A model generated the notes under the pieces. That model saw only the letters and a list, made by a program, of their open reading frames with translations. It had not been told where the DNA came from and made no database searches. A DNA stretch of 64,000 nucleotides from an uncultured bacterium. GTDB taxonomy: Bacteria; Pseudomonadota; Alphaproteobacteria; Sphingomonadales; Sphingomonadaceae. The translations under genes were made by a program, and so were the position numbers. The stretch is taken from contig CALOGB020000221.1 in assembly GCA_942636505.2 (NCBI GenBank), forward strand, positions 248,001 through 312,000, given 5' to 3'. Shown piece by piece: positions 22,978 through 31,334 of the stretch (position 1 is the stretch's first letter; each line of letters begins with the position of its first letter).

Positions 22978-24692
22978 CCGCCTTGGTCGCCCGGCCCGTC
23001 TCGCAGCAACGTAGCGCCAACCAGCGTCATGCACTGGTGGCGACGGCGCACACGCGCCTGATGATGCTGATGTTCCTGTTCGGAGCAGCGGTGCTGGTGG
23101 TAGTCGGTCGGCTCGGGATGCTGGCGGTGCAGGCGTCGCTTGCCGATCCGCAGGCGCGCTCGGCGGCGATCGCGGCGCGTGGCGACATCGTCGATCGCAA
23201 CGGCGCGCCGCTCGCGCGGACGATCGATGCGTGGACAATCGCGGTGCACCCGAAGAAGCTGATCGGTGACCCGACCGAGATCGCCAGCAAGCTCGCCGCG
23301 CTGATGCCCGAGGCGGGCGACCAGGCGCATTATTATGCGCTGCTGACGTCGGGCAAGAGCTTCATCTATCTCCAGCGGCGCGCGTCGCCGGCGCTGGTCG
23401 AGCAGGTCAATGCGATCGGCGAGCCCGCGATCGTGTTCGACCGCGATACGCAGCGGCTGTACCCGCAGTCGACGATGGCGGCGCATGCGTTGGGCTTCCT
23501 GTCGACCGCGGGCCACGGCATGAGCGGGATGGAGCGCGTGCTCGACGAGCGGCTGACCAACCCGGCGCTCAACGGCGCGCCGGTCGCGCTGTCGCTCGAC
23601 AACCGCGTCCAGGCGGCGATGGAGAGTGAACTCGGCCGCGCGATGACGACGTTTTCCGCGCGAGGGGCTGGCGGCATCGTCCTCGACGTGGCGACCGGCG
23701 AGGTGATCGCAATGGTCTCGCTGCCGACCTTCAACCCCAACCGCGTCGGCATGTCGGGCAGCGAACAGCTCCGCAACATCACGACTCAGAGCGTGTTCGA
23801 GCTTGGCTCGACGTTCAAGCCGATCACGATGGCGACCGCGATGGACACGGGTGTCGTCACATCGTTCGCGCGGCGTTTCGATGCGACGCATCCGCTCCAG
23901 GTCGGGCGTTTCACGATCCACGACGAGCGCGGTGATCCGAAGCGCTGGCTCAACATGGCCGAGACGCTGATCTACTCGTCCAACATCGCCACCGCCCGTG
24001 TGGCCGACGAGGTCGGGCCGGCGAAGATGCAGGCGATGTTCAAGAAGCTCGGCTTCGATACCAAGCCCGATATCGAACTGCGCGAGAAGGGCCGCCCGTT
24101 GTGGCCGAAATACTGGGCGCGGACGACGACGATGACCACCGCCTACGGGCACGGCATCGCGGTGACCCCGCTCCATCTGGCGAGCGCGTATGCGGCGCTG
24201 GTCAACGGCGGGATCTGGCGGCCGGCGACGTTGCTGAAGGTCGCGCCGGGGCATGCGGTTGCCGGTCGTCGCGTCATCAGCGAGCAGACCAGCGCGCGGA
24301 TGCGGCAGATGCTGCGACTGATCGTGCAGCGCGGGACGGGTCGCAAGGGCGATGCGCCCGGCTACCGCGTCGGCGGCAAGACCGGGACGGCCGAGGCGGC
24401 TGTGTCGGGTGGCTACGATCACTCGCGGAACGTGGCGACGTTTGCCGCAGCATTCCCGATGGATGCGCCGCGCTATGTCGTGCTGGCGATGCTCGATTCG
24501 CCGCTGGGGACGAAGGAAACCGCCGGGTGGAAGACCGCGGCGTGGAATACCGCGCCGGTGGTCGGCCGGACGATCTCGCGCGTCGGGGCGATCCTGGGCG
24601 TGGTGCCGGACGCGCACCGCGATATCGACGAGTCTGACATCCTGCCGACTTTGTGGCAGGACCCGTCGCGTACACAGCCGACCGGGCAATGA
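22974..24692 (+). CDS. ftsI: Septal peptidoglycan transpeptidase FtsI (PBP3)
   Basis: Class B penicillin-binding protein that cross-links septal peptidoglycan with FtsW. 572 residues, GTG start overlapping ftsL. One membrane span at about 30-50, a pedestal domain (ARGDIVDRNGAPLART), then the transpeptidase domain with catalytic Ser279 in STFK (279-282), SSN (335-337) and KTG (469-471). All three motifs are intact. Ten bases separate it from murE. Confidence 0.97.
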   Translation: MTALVARPVSQQRSANQRHALVATAHTRLMMLMFLFGAAVLVVVGRLGMLAVQASLADPQARSAAIAARGDIVDRNGAPLARTIDAWTIAVHPKKLIGDPTEIASKLAALMPEAGDQAHYYALLTSGKSFIYLQRRASPALVEQVNAIGEPAIVFDRDTQRLYPQSTMAAHALGFLSTAGHGMSGMERVLDERLTNPALNGAPVALSLDNRVQAAMESELGRAMTTFSARGAGGIVLDVATGEVIAMVSLPTFNPNRVGMSGSEQLRNITTQSVFELGSTFKPITMATAMDTGVVTSFARRFDATHPLQVGRFTIHDERGDPKRWLNMAETLIYSSNIATARVADEVGPAKMQAMFKKLGFDTKPDIELREKGRPLWPKYWARTTTMTTAYGHGIAVTPLHLASAYAALVNGGIWRPATLLKVAPGHAVAGRRVISEQTSARMRQMLRLIVQRGTGRKGDAPGYRVGGKTGTAEAAVSGGYDHSRNVATFAAAFPMDAPRYVVLAMLDSPLGTKETAGWKTAAWNTAPVVGRTISRVGAILGVVPDAHRDIDESDILPTLWQDPSRTQPTGQ

Positions 24693-24702
24693 GGACTATT
24701 GC

Positions 24703-26118
24703 ATGAAACTCGCAGCGCTGACCGACGGGACGGAAGAGGCGCAGGTGACGGGGTTCGCGATCGATCACCGCAAGGTCGCGCCGGGCACGGTGTTCGGCGC
24801 GTTCGAAGGCGCGCGCGTCAACGGCGAGGATTTCGTGGCTGATGCGATCCGCTCGGGCGCGATCGCGGTGGTGGCTCGGCCGGGTCTGACGGTCGAGGGC
24901 GCCACGTACATTGCCGATGACAATCCCCGCGAGCGGTTCGCGCAATTGGCTGCGAGGTTTTTCGCGCCGTTTCCCGAGACTTCGGTGGCGATCACCGGGA
25001 CTAACGGGAAGACGTCGTGCGTCGAGATGACCCGGCAGCTCTGGCGGATGGCAGGGTTTCATGCGGCTTCGATCGGTACGCTGGGGGTTACGACGGCCGA
25101 CGAGCGGGTGACGACCGGGCTGACGACGCCGGATGTGGTGACGTTCCTGTCGAACGTGGCGGGGCTCGCGCGCGAGGGTGTTACTCATCTGGCGTTCGAG
25201 GCGTCGAGTCATGGGCTCACGCAGTATCGGACGGAGGGGCTGAAGGTCGCCGCGGCGGCGTTCACGAATTTGAGCCGAGACCATCTCGATTATCACGGCG
25301 ACATGGCGGCGTATTTTACGGCCAAGATCCGGTTGTTCTCCGAAGTGCTTTCGACGGACGGTGCGGCGGTGGTGTGGGCGGACGATCCGCAGTCGGCGCG
25401 GGTGATCGACCTAGCACGCGAGCGTGGCAACCGGCTGGTCACGGTCGGTACGCAGGGCGAGACGTTGCGGCTGGTCGGGCGCGATCCGACCTTGCTGGGG
25501 CAGGGGCTGACGATCGAGGCGGAGGGTCAGACGTACAAGGTCACCTTGCCGCTGATCGGTGCGTACCAAGCGGCGAATGCGCTGGTATCGGCGGGACTAG
25601 TGATCGCGACCGGGGGCGATGTAGCGGCAACGATCGCCAATCTTGCGCGATTGCAGCCGGTGCGCGGGCGACTGGAACGCGCGGTAATCGCGAAGTCAGG
25701 TGCGCCGGTCTACGTCGACTACGCCCACACCCCCGACGCTCTCGAAGCAGCAATCGCTGCGCTCAAACCGCATGCTGGCGGCAAGCTGATCGTGGTGTTC
25801 GGGGCAGGTGGCGACCGCGACACCGGCAAGCGGGAGACGATGGGGCAGGTCGCGGTGCAACACGCCGACCGCGTGATCGTGACGGACGACAACCCCCGAA
25901 CTGAGGACGCGCAGGCGATCCGTTGCGACGTCCTAAAGGGCGCGCGCGGGGCTGAGGAAATCGGCGACCGGCGTGCGGCGATTTCGGCGGCGGTGCGCGA
26001 GGCCGGGCCTGAGGATATCGTGTTGATCGCCGGCAAGGGGCATGAGCAGGGACAGATCGTCGGGGACATGGTGCTCCCGTTCGACGACGTGACCGTCGCG
26101 CGGGAGTGCGCGGCGTGA
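24703..26118 (+). CDS. murE: UDP-MurNAc-tripeptide synthetase
   Basis: ATP-dependent ligase adding the third residue of the peptidoglycan stem. 471 residues from the ATG at 24703. Mur P-loop GTNGKT (99-104), SHGLTQYR and NLSRDHLDYHG landmarks, a carbamylated-Lys segment AYFTAKIRLF, and the C-terminal DNPR at about 396-399. The DNPR motif marks meso-diaminopimelate rather than lysine specificity, as expected for a Gram-negative. It ends 20 bases before the repeat that separates it from murF. Confidence 0.96.
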   Translation: MKLAALTDGTEEAQVTGFAIDHRKVAPGTVFGAFEGARVNGEDFVADAIRSGAIAVVARPGLTVEGATYIADDNPRERFAQLAARFFAPFPETSVAITGTNGKTSCVEMTRQLWRMAGFHAASIGTLGVTTADERVTTGLTTPDVVTFLSNVAGLAREGVTHLAFEASSHGLTQYRTEGLKVAAAAFTNLSRDHLDYHGDMAAYFTAKIRLFSEVLSTDGAAVVWADDPQSARVIDLARERGNRLVTVGTQGETLRLVGRDPTLLGQGLTIEAEGQTYKVTLPLIGAYQAANALVSAGLVIATGGDVAATIANLARLQPVRGRLERAVIAKSGAPVYVDYAHTPDALEAAIAALKPHAGGKLIVVFGAGGDRDTGKRETMGQVAVQHADRVIVTDDNPRTEDAQAIRCDVLKGARGAEEIGDRRAAISAAVREAGPEDIVLIAGKGHEQGQIVGDMVLPFDDVTVARECAA

Positions 26119-26137
26119 GGGCGGCGACATCGTCATT

Positions 26138-26242
26138 CCCCTCCCGCCTGCGGGAGGGGCTAGGGGAGGGCGCGACGTACGTACTGGCGTCCGCTCTGTT
26201 TGGTCAGCCCCTCCCCCGACCCCTCCCGCAAGCGGGAGGGGG
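26138..26242. repeat. REP-pair-like element between murE and murF
   Basis: CCCCTCCCGCCTGCGGGAGGGG at the left and CCCCTCCCGCAAGCGGGAGGGG at the right, each a hairpin, with GCTAGGGGAGGG / CAGCCCCTCCCCCGA completing the larger inverted repeat. Its right end runs to within three bases of the murF GTG, so the last GGGAGGGG is in Shine-Dalgarno position. The rest of the cluster has overlaps at most junctions, so this is the widest break apart from ftsA-ftsZ. Confidence 0.85.
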
Positions 26243-26245
26243 GCA

Positions 26246-27637
26246 GTGAGTCTCTGGACTTCGGCCGAGATCGCGGCCGCGACCGGTGGTATCGCGTCTG
26301 GCGAATTTTCCGTCACCGGCGTCGCCTTCGACTCGCGCGAAGTCGGCCCTGGCGACCTCTTCATCGCGATGAAGGGCGAGGCCAGCGATGGCCATCTCTT
26401 CCTCGATCAAGCCTTCGCACAAGGCGCGGCTGGCGCAATCGTGTCCGAACCCTGCGACCACCCGCACGTCCTCGTCTCCAACAGTTTCATCGCGCTCCAG
26501 GCACTTGGCCGCGCCAGCCGCGCGCGCTCCACCGCGAAGATCATCGGCATCACCGGCTCCGTCGGCAAGACCAGCGCGAAGGAAGCGCTGTTCGCGTGCC
26601 TCGACCGTGCATCCCCCGGCGAAGTGCACCGCTCGGTCAAGAGCTACAACAACCACACCGGCGTCCCGCTCAGCCTCGCGCGCATGCCGCGCGACGCGAA
26701 GTTCGGCGTGTTCGAGATGGGGATGAACCACGCCGGTGAGCTGGCCGAGCTGACCCAACTCGTTCGCCCACACATCGCGATGATCACTGCGATCGCGCCG
26801 GCACATACCGCGTTCTTTCCCAACGAGAGCGCGATCGCCGATGCCAAGGGGGAGATCTTTGCCGGGCTCGAACCGGACGGGACTGCGATCGTGCCCTATG
26901 ACAGCCCGCACCGCGATCGGCTGCTCGGCCATGCCGCGCCGCACGCCGCGCACATCGTGACGTTCGGCAGCGAGAAGGGCGCCGATGTCCGCGCGATCGA
27001 GGCGATGCGGCTGCCGACCGGGGGGACGTTCGTCACTGCGCGGATGGGGCAGGGGGCGGAGCACGAACTGAGCTTTACGATCGCGCAGCCCGGCGCGCAT
27101 TGGGTGTCGAACGCGCTTGGTGTGCTGGCGTGTGTGCAGGCGGCGGGGGGTGACCTCGGGCTGGCTGGGCTCGCGCTGGCCCAGCTTGGCGGATTGCAAG
27201 GTCGCGGCGCGCGGTCGCTGGTGACCGTCGGCGAAGGCCAGGCGCTGGTCATCGACGAAAGCTACAACGCCAACCCAGCCTCGATGCGCGCGACGTTAAG
27301 TGTCCTCAGCCACGAGCCGGGCCGCCACATCGCGGTACTTGGCGAGATGCGCGAACTGGGCGAGGGCTCCGACGACTATCACGCAGCCCTCGCCGAGCCC
27401 ATTCTCGCCGCGCGCGTCGAAATGGCGCTGCTCGTCGGTGAAGCGATGGCGCCGTTAGCGCAGGTGCTTGAGGGACAGATCGAAACCGTCCATGTGGGCG
27501 ACGCTGCGGCCGCGCTCGCGTCGTTACGGACGATCCTGGCGCCGGGCGATGTCGTGCTCGTCAAGGGATCGAACGGGGTGGGGCTCGCTCGCGTCGTGGC
27601 GGGTCTCCAGACTGGCCTCAAAGGCGGGATTAACTGA
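26246..27637 (+). CDS. murF: UDP-MurNAc-tripeptide:D-Ala-D-Ala ligase
   Basis: Adds D-Ala-D-Ala to finish the UDP-MurNAc-pentapeptide. 463 residues. P-loop GSVGKTS (104-110), KSYNNHTGVPLSLA, FEMGMNHAGEL and DESYNANPASM, all family signatures. The start is GTG at 26246, and the ribosome-binding stretch GGGAGGGGGG is contributed by the palindromic element immediately upstream. The mraY ATG follows its stop with no gap. Confidence 0.96.
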   Translation: MSLWTSAEIAAATGGIASGEFSVTGVAFDSREVGPGDLFIAMKGEASDGHLFLDQAFAQGAAGAIVSEPCDHPHVLVSNSFIALQALGRASRARSTAKIIGITGSVGKTSAKEALFACLDRASPGEVHRSVKSYNNHTGVPLSLARMPRDAKFGVFEMGMNHAGELAELTQLVRPHIAMITAIAPAHTAFFPNESAIADAKGEIFAGLEPDGTAIVPYDSPHRDRLLGHAAPHAAHIVTFGSEKGADVRAIEAMRLPTGGTFVTARMGQGAEHELSFTIAQPGAHWVSNALGVLACVQAAGGDLGLAGLALAQLGGLQGRGARSLVTVGEGQALVIDESYNANPASMRATLSVLSHEPGRHIAVLGEMRELGEGSDDYHAALAEPILAARVEMALLVGEAMAPLAQVLEGQIETVHVGDAAAALASLRTILAPGDVVLVKGSNGVGLARVVAGLQTGLKGGIN

Positions 27638-28708
27638 ATGTTGTACTGGCTCGCCGAGCATCTGGGGTTTCCCGGCCTGCTGAACCTCATCCGCTATCAG
27701 ACGGTGCGGACCGGGGGTGCGGTCGCGACCGCGTTGATCATCGGCCTGATCATAGGGCCGAAATTCATCGGCTGGTTGCGCGTGCGGCAGGGCAAGGGCC
27801 AGCCGATCCGCGCCGACGGCCCGCAGTCGCACCTGTCGAAGCGCGGCACGCCGACGATGGGCGGGCTGATGATCCTGACCTCGATGTGCCTCGCGATCTT
27901 CCTGTGGATGGACCTGAGCAATCCGTATGTCTGGGCGTGCCTGTTCGTGACGCTCGGCTTCGGGACGATCGGTTTCCTCGACGACTACGACAAGGTGCGC
28001 AAGGCGAGCACCGCGGGAATCAGTGGCCGCACGCGGCTGCTGCTCGAGTTCATCATCGCCGGCGTCGCCGCGACGATCATCATGTCGCAGAACGGGCCGC
28101 ATCTGTACCTGCCGTTCACCTCGCGCATGTATCTGGATCTGGGCTGGTTCTTCCCGGTGTTCGCGGCGTTCACGATCGTGTCGTTCGGCAATGCGGTGAA
28201 CCTGACGGACGGGCTCGACGGGCTGGCAACGATGCCGGTGATCATCGCCAGCGTCGCGTTCATGGTAATCGTGTATCTGGTCGGGAACGTGAAGTTCGCC
28301 GATTACCTCGGTATTCCGCATGTCCCTCGCGCGGGTGAACTTGCGATCTTCTGCGGGGCGATCGTCGGCGCGGGGCTCGCGTTCCTGTGGTTCAATGCGC
28401 CGCCGGCCGCGGTGTTCATGGGCGATACCGGGTCGCTGGCTTTGGGCGGCGCGCTGGGGACGATCGCGGTCGTCGCGCATCACGAGATCGTGCTGGGGAT
28501 CATCGGCGGGCTGTTCGTGATCGAGGCGCTGTCGGTGATCATCCAGGTGTTCTTCTACAAGCGCACCGGCAAGCGCGTGTTCCGGATGGCGCCGATCCAC
28601 CATCATTTCGAACAGCTCGGCTGGGCCGAAGCGACTGTCGTGATCCGTTTCTGGATCATAGCGCTGGTGCTGGCGCTGGTCGGTCTGTCGACGTTGAAGT
28701 TGCGGTGA
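27638..28708 (+). CDS. mraY: Phospho-MurNAc-pentapeptide transferase
   Basis: Integral membrane enzyme that makes lipid I from UDP-MurNAc-pentapeptide and undecaprenyl phosphate. 356 residues, about ten spans. Active-site landmarks: PTMGG, the FLDDYDKVRK aspartates, NLTDGLDGLA, MGDTGSLALGG and APIHHHFEQLGW. The TGA overlaps the murD GTG (GTGA at 28705-28708). Confidence 0.97.
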   Translation: MLYWLAEHLGFPGLLNLIRYQTVRTGGAVATALIIGLIIGPKFIGWLRVRQGKGQPIRADGPQSHLSKRGTPTMGGLMILTSMCLAIFLWMDLSNPYVWACLFVTLGFGTIGFLDDYDKVRKASTAGISGRTRLLLEFIIAGVAATIIMSQNGPHLYLPFTSRMYLDLGWFFPVFAAFTIVSFGNAVNLTDGLDGLATMPVIIASVAFMVIVYLVGNVKFADYLGIPHVPRAGELAIFCGAIVGAGLAFLWFNAPPAAVFMGDTGSLALGGALGTIAVVAHHEIVLGIIGGLFVIEALSVIIQVFFYKRTGKRVFRMAPIHHHFEQLGWAEATVVIRFWIIALVLALVGLSTLKLR

Positions 28709-30081
28709 TTGTTGCGCAGGCCTGGCGCGGGAAACGCTATGCGGTGCTGGGGTTGGCGCGGTCTGGGGCTGCGACTGTGCGGGCGTTGGTGGCTGGTGGG
28801 GCGCAAGTCGTTGCGTGGGATTCCGACGAGGCGAAGCGTGATGTCTTCACTCCCTCTCCCCTGCGGGGAGAGGGTTGGGGTGAGGGGCAGCCCAGCAGTG
28901 CTGCGCCCGGGACCGCCCCTCACCCAACCCTCTCCCCGGAGGGGAGAGGGCTCGTGGACGTTGCGCCGTTGGATGATCTGTCGGGCTTCGACGCTCTGGT
29001 CGTATCGCCGGGGGTACCGTTGAATACGCATCCGCTCGCCGCAAAAGCGCGTGAAGCCGGCGTCCCCGTGATCGGCGACATCGAACTCTTCGCACAGGCC
29101 CGCGCAGACCTCCCCCCGCACAAGGTCGTCGGCATCACCGGGACCAATGGCAAGTCCACCACCACCGCACTCGTCCACCACATCCTCGAGACCGCCGGCA
29201 TCCCCACGCTGATGGGCGGCAACATCGGCCTGCCGATCCTCGAGCAGGAAGCGCTCCCCGAGGGCGGCGTCTACGTGCTCGAACTGTCGAGCTACCAGAT
29301 CGACCTGACGCAGACGCTCGATTGCGACGTTGCGGTGTTGCTCAACATCACGCCGGATCATCTCGACCGCTATGACGGCTTCGAAGGCTATGCGGCATCC
29401 AAGGCGCGGCTGTTCGCGATGCAGTCGATCGAGCATGACGCGGTTATCGGCATCGGAGACGCGCCGTCCGCCGAGATCGCGCGCGGGCTATCGGCGAAGG
29501 GCGAGCATCTCACCAAGATCGCTCCGGGCGTGTGCATGGATCAGAGCAACTGGCCGACGCTCCAGGGCCCGCACAACGCCCAGAACGCACTTGCCGCGAT
29601 TGCCGTGGTCACGGCGCTGGGCGTGAACGAGGTCGACATCGACCGCGGCCTGACGAGCTTCACGGGCCTGCCGCATCGCATGGAGCAGATCGCCTCGTAC
29701 GGCGGCGTCGCCTATGTCGACGACAGTAAGGCGACCAATCCCGAGAGCACCGCACCCGCGCTCGCCGCGTTCGACCGCGTCCACTGGATCGTCGGCGGCC
29801 GCGCAAAGGGCGACGATCTCGACGCGTGCAAGCCCGCCTTCGGCCACGTCGTCCATGCCTACACCATTGGTGAGGCCGGGCCGCGGTTCGCCGAAATCCT
29901 GAACGATTCCATGCCTGTCGAAAACGTCGGTACTCTCGACGCAGCGGTCCGCGCTGCCGCCGCAAACGCCAAGCCCGGCGACACTGTCTTGTTATCCCCC
30001 GCCTGTGCTAGCTTCGACCAGTTTCGCGATTACGAAGCGCGCGGGGCCGCATTCCGCGCCGTGGTGGAGTCGCTGGCATGA
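28705..30081 (+). CDS. murD: UDP-MurNAc-L-Ala:D-Glu ligase, with a 33-residue in-frame repeat insert
   Basis: Adds D-glutamate to UDP-MurNAc-L-Ala. 458 residues from the GTG at 28705, about 20 more than E. coli MurD. N-terminal nucleotide domain (YAVLGLARSGAAT), P-loop GTNGKS (146-151), LELSSYQIDLT, NITPDHLDRYDGF, VDDSKATNPEST and the C-terminal SPACASFDQF are all present, so the enzyme should be active. Residues 50-82 are encoded entirely by a palindromic element (PSPLRGEGWGEG ... PHPTLSPEGRG) and bear no resemblance to MurD. They lie in the first domain, between the DSDEAKR strand end and DALVVSPGV, probably a surface loop. Confidence 0.95.
   Translation: MIVAQAWRGKRYAVLGLARSGAATVRALVAGGAQVVAWDSDEAKRDVFTPSPLRGEGWGEGQPSSAAPGTAPHPTLSPEGRGLVDVAPLDDLSGFDALVVSPGVPLNTHPLAAKAREAGVPVIGDIELFAQARADLPPHKVVGITGTNGKSTTTALVHHILETAGIPTLMGGNIGLPILEQEALPEGGVYVLELSSYQIDLTQTLDCDVAVLLNITPDHLDRYDGFEGYAASKARLFAMQSIEHDAVIGIGDAPSAEIARGLSAKGEHLTKIAPGVCMDQSNWPTLQGPHNAQNALAAIAVVTALGVNEVDIDRGLTSFTGLPHRMEQIASYGGVAYVDDSKATNPESTAPALAAFDRVHWIVGGRAKGDDLDACKPAFGHVVHAYTIGEAGPRFAEILNDSMPVENVGTLDAAVRAAAANAKPGDTVLLSPACASFDQFRDYEARGAAFRAVVESLA
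28852..28950. repeat. 99-base palindromic element inside murD
   Basis: Arms CCCTCTCCCCTGCGGGGAGAGGG and CCCTCTCCCCGGAGGGGAGAGGG (given to their joined hairpins) with inner TTGGGGTGAGGGG / CCCCTCACCCAA. It is exactly 33 codons, starts on a murD codon boundary and has no stop in that frame. Same architecture as the intergenic elements of this window. Confidence 0.9.
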
Positions 30082-31334
30082 CCGATATCCGCGCTGGAAG
30101 GATCGACGTTAGGGGCGATATGGGCACACCGAAGACCAGCATCGTCGCCAAGATGAAGCGGCGCGGCGGGCGGGGCGATCAGTCGCCGCTGGGCACGTGG
30201 TTCTGGGATATCGACCGGATGCTGCTGCTGCTGACGCTGTTCCTGATCGCGATCGGGCTGATTGCGGTCGCGGCGGCGTCGCCGGCGAGCGCGGTCCGCT
30301 ATTCGGGCGAGCACCACAAGATCGCGCCGCTCTACTATTTCTGGCGGCAGTTGATGTGGGTCGGCGTGTCGCTCCCCGTGTTGTTCGGCGTGTCGATGAT
30401 GCCCGTGTCGATGGCGCGGCGGATGGCGATCGGCGGGTGCGCGCTGTTCGTGCTCATGCTCATGGTGACGCCGTTCATCGGGGTCGAGGCCAATGGCGCA
30501 CGGCGCTGGCTCGGCGTCGGGTTCGCACAGTTCCAGCCGTCCGAGTTCCTGAAGCCGCTGTTCATCGTCACGGTCGCGTGGCTGTTGTCGCTGCGCGCGA
30601 AGGATGCCGAGCTGCCGACCGTGCTGATCACCGGCGCGATGACCGCAGGCGTCGCGGTGCTGCTGATGCTGCAACCCGATTTCGGCCAGACGATCATCTT
30701 CTGCTCGGTCTGGATGGCGCTGCTGATGATCGCGGGGACGCCGGCCAAGGTGATGCTCGGCCTCGTCGCGATGGCGCCGGCGGGGCTGATTGCCGCCTAT
30801 GTCTTCTACGGCGTGGCGCGGTCGCGGATCGATGCGTTCCTGTTTCCGGGTGTCGAGGGCGAGGGCGCGGGCGACCATTTCCAGACGAATGCGGCGCATA
30901 ACACGCTGACCGCGGGGGGTTGGACAGGGACTGGACCCGGAGCCGGTGCGGCGAAGTTCGGGCTGCCTGAGGCGCATACCGACTATATCTTCTCGGTGAT
31001 CGGCGAGGAATTCGGCTTGATCGCGTGCTCGGTGATCGCGGTAATATTCCTGGCGATCGTCGTGCGCGTGTTCGTCAAGCTGCTGGACGAGCAGGATGAA
31101 TTCAAGCTGCTCGCCTCCGCCGGCCTCGCGACGCAGTTCGGCGCGCAGGCGCTGGTCAGCATGGCGGTGAATACCGGCCTGGCACCGTCGAAGGGTATGA
31201 CGCTACCGTTCATCAGCTATGGCGGGTCGTCGATGATCGCGTTGTCGGTCGGCATGGGGTTGCTGCTGGCGTTTACCCGGCGCAATCCGTTTCTCACGCG
31301 GAGCCCCTATGTCGTCCGCTGGAGTGGTGAATGA
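30078..31334 (+). CDS. ftsW: Septal peptidoglycan polymerase FtsW
   Basis: SEDS-family glycosyltransferase that polymerises lipid II at the septum together with FtsI. 418 residues with about ten membrane spans after an N-terminal basic cytoplasmic tail. Seen: GARRWLGVGFAQFQPSEFLK (the substrate-site Arg-rich loop), LLMLQPDFGQT, the AHTDYIFSVIGEEFG loop with its catalytic-region Asp/Glu, and GLAPSKGMTLPFISYGGSS near the end. ATG overlaps murD; stop overlaps murG. Confidence 0.97.
   Translation: MTDIRAGRIDVRGDMGTPKTSIVAKMKRRGGRGDQSPLGTWFWDIDRMLLLLTLFLIAIGLIAVAAASPASAVRYSGEHHKIAPLYYFWRQLMWVGVSLPVLFGVSMMPVSMARRMAIGGCALFVLMLMVTPFIGVEANGARRWLGVGFAQFQPSEFLKPLFIVTVAWLLSLRAKDAELPTVLITGAMTAGVAVLLMLQPDFGQTIIFCSVWMALLMIAGTPAKVMLGLVAMAPAGLIAAYVFYGVARSRIDAFLFPGVEGEGAGDHFQTNAAHNTLTAGGWTGTGPGAGAAKFGLPEAHTDYIFSVIGEEFGLIACSVIAVIFLAIVVRVFVKLLDEQDEFKLLASAGLATQFGAQALVSMAVNTGLAPSKGMTLPFISYGGSSMIALSVGMGLLLAFTRRNPFLTRSPYVVRWSGE

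Noticed and set aside
22413..24689. A 758-codon open frame opposite ftsL/ftsI
   Set aside because: Arg/His/Asp-rich low-complexity product; ftsI on the plus strand has SxxK, SxN and KTG. High GC keeps the opposite frame free of stops.
28387..28704. N-terminal extension of murD into mraY
   Set aside because: Arg-rich reading of mraY in another frame; the GTG at 28705 overlapping the mraY stop gives the normal MurD N-terminus.
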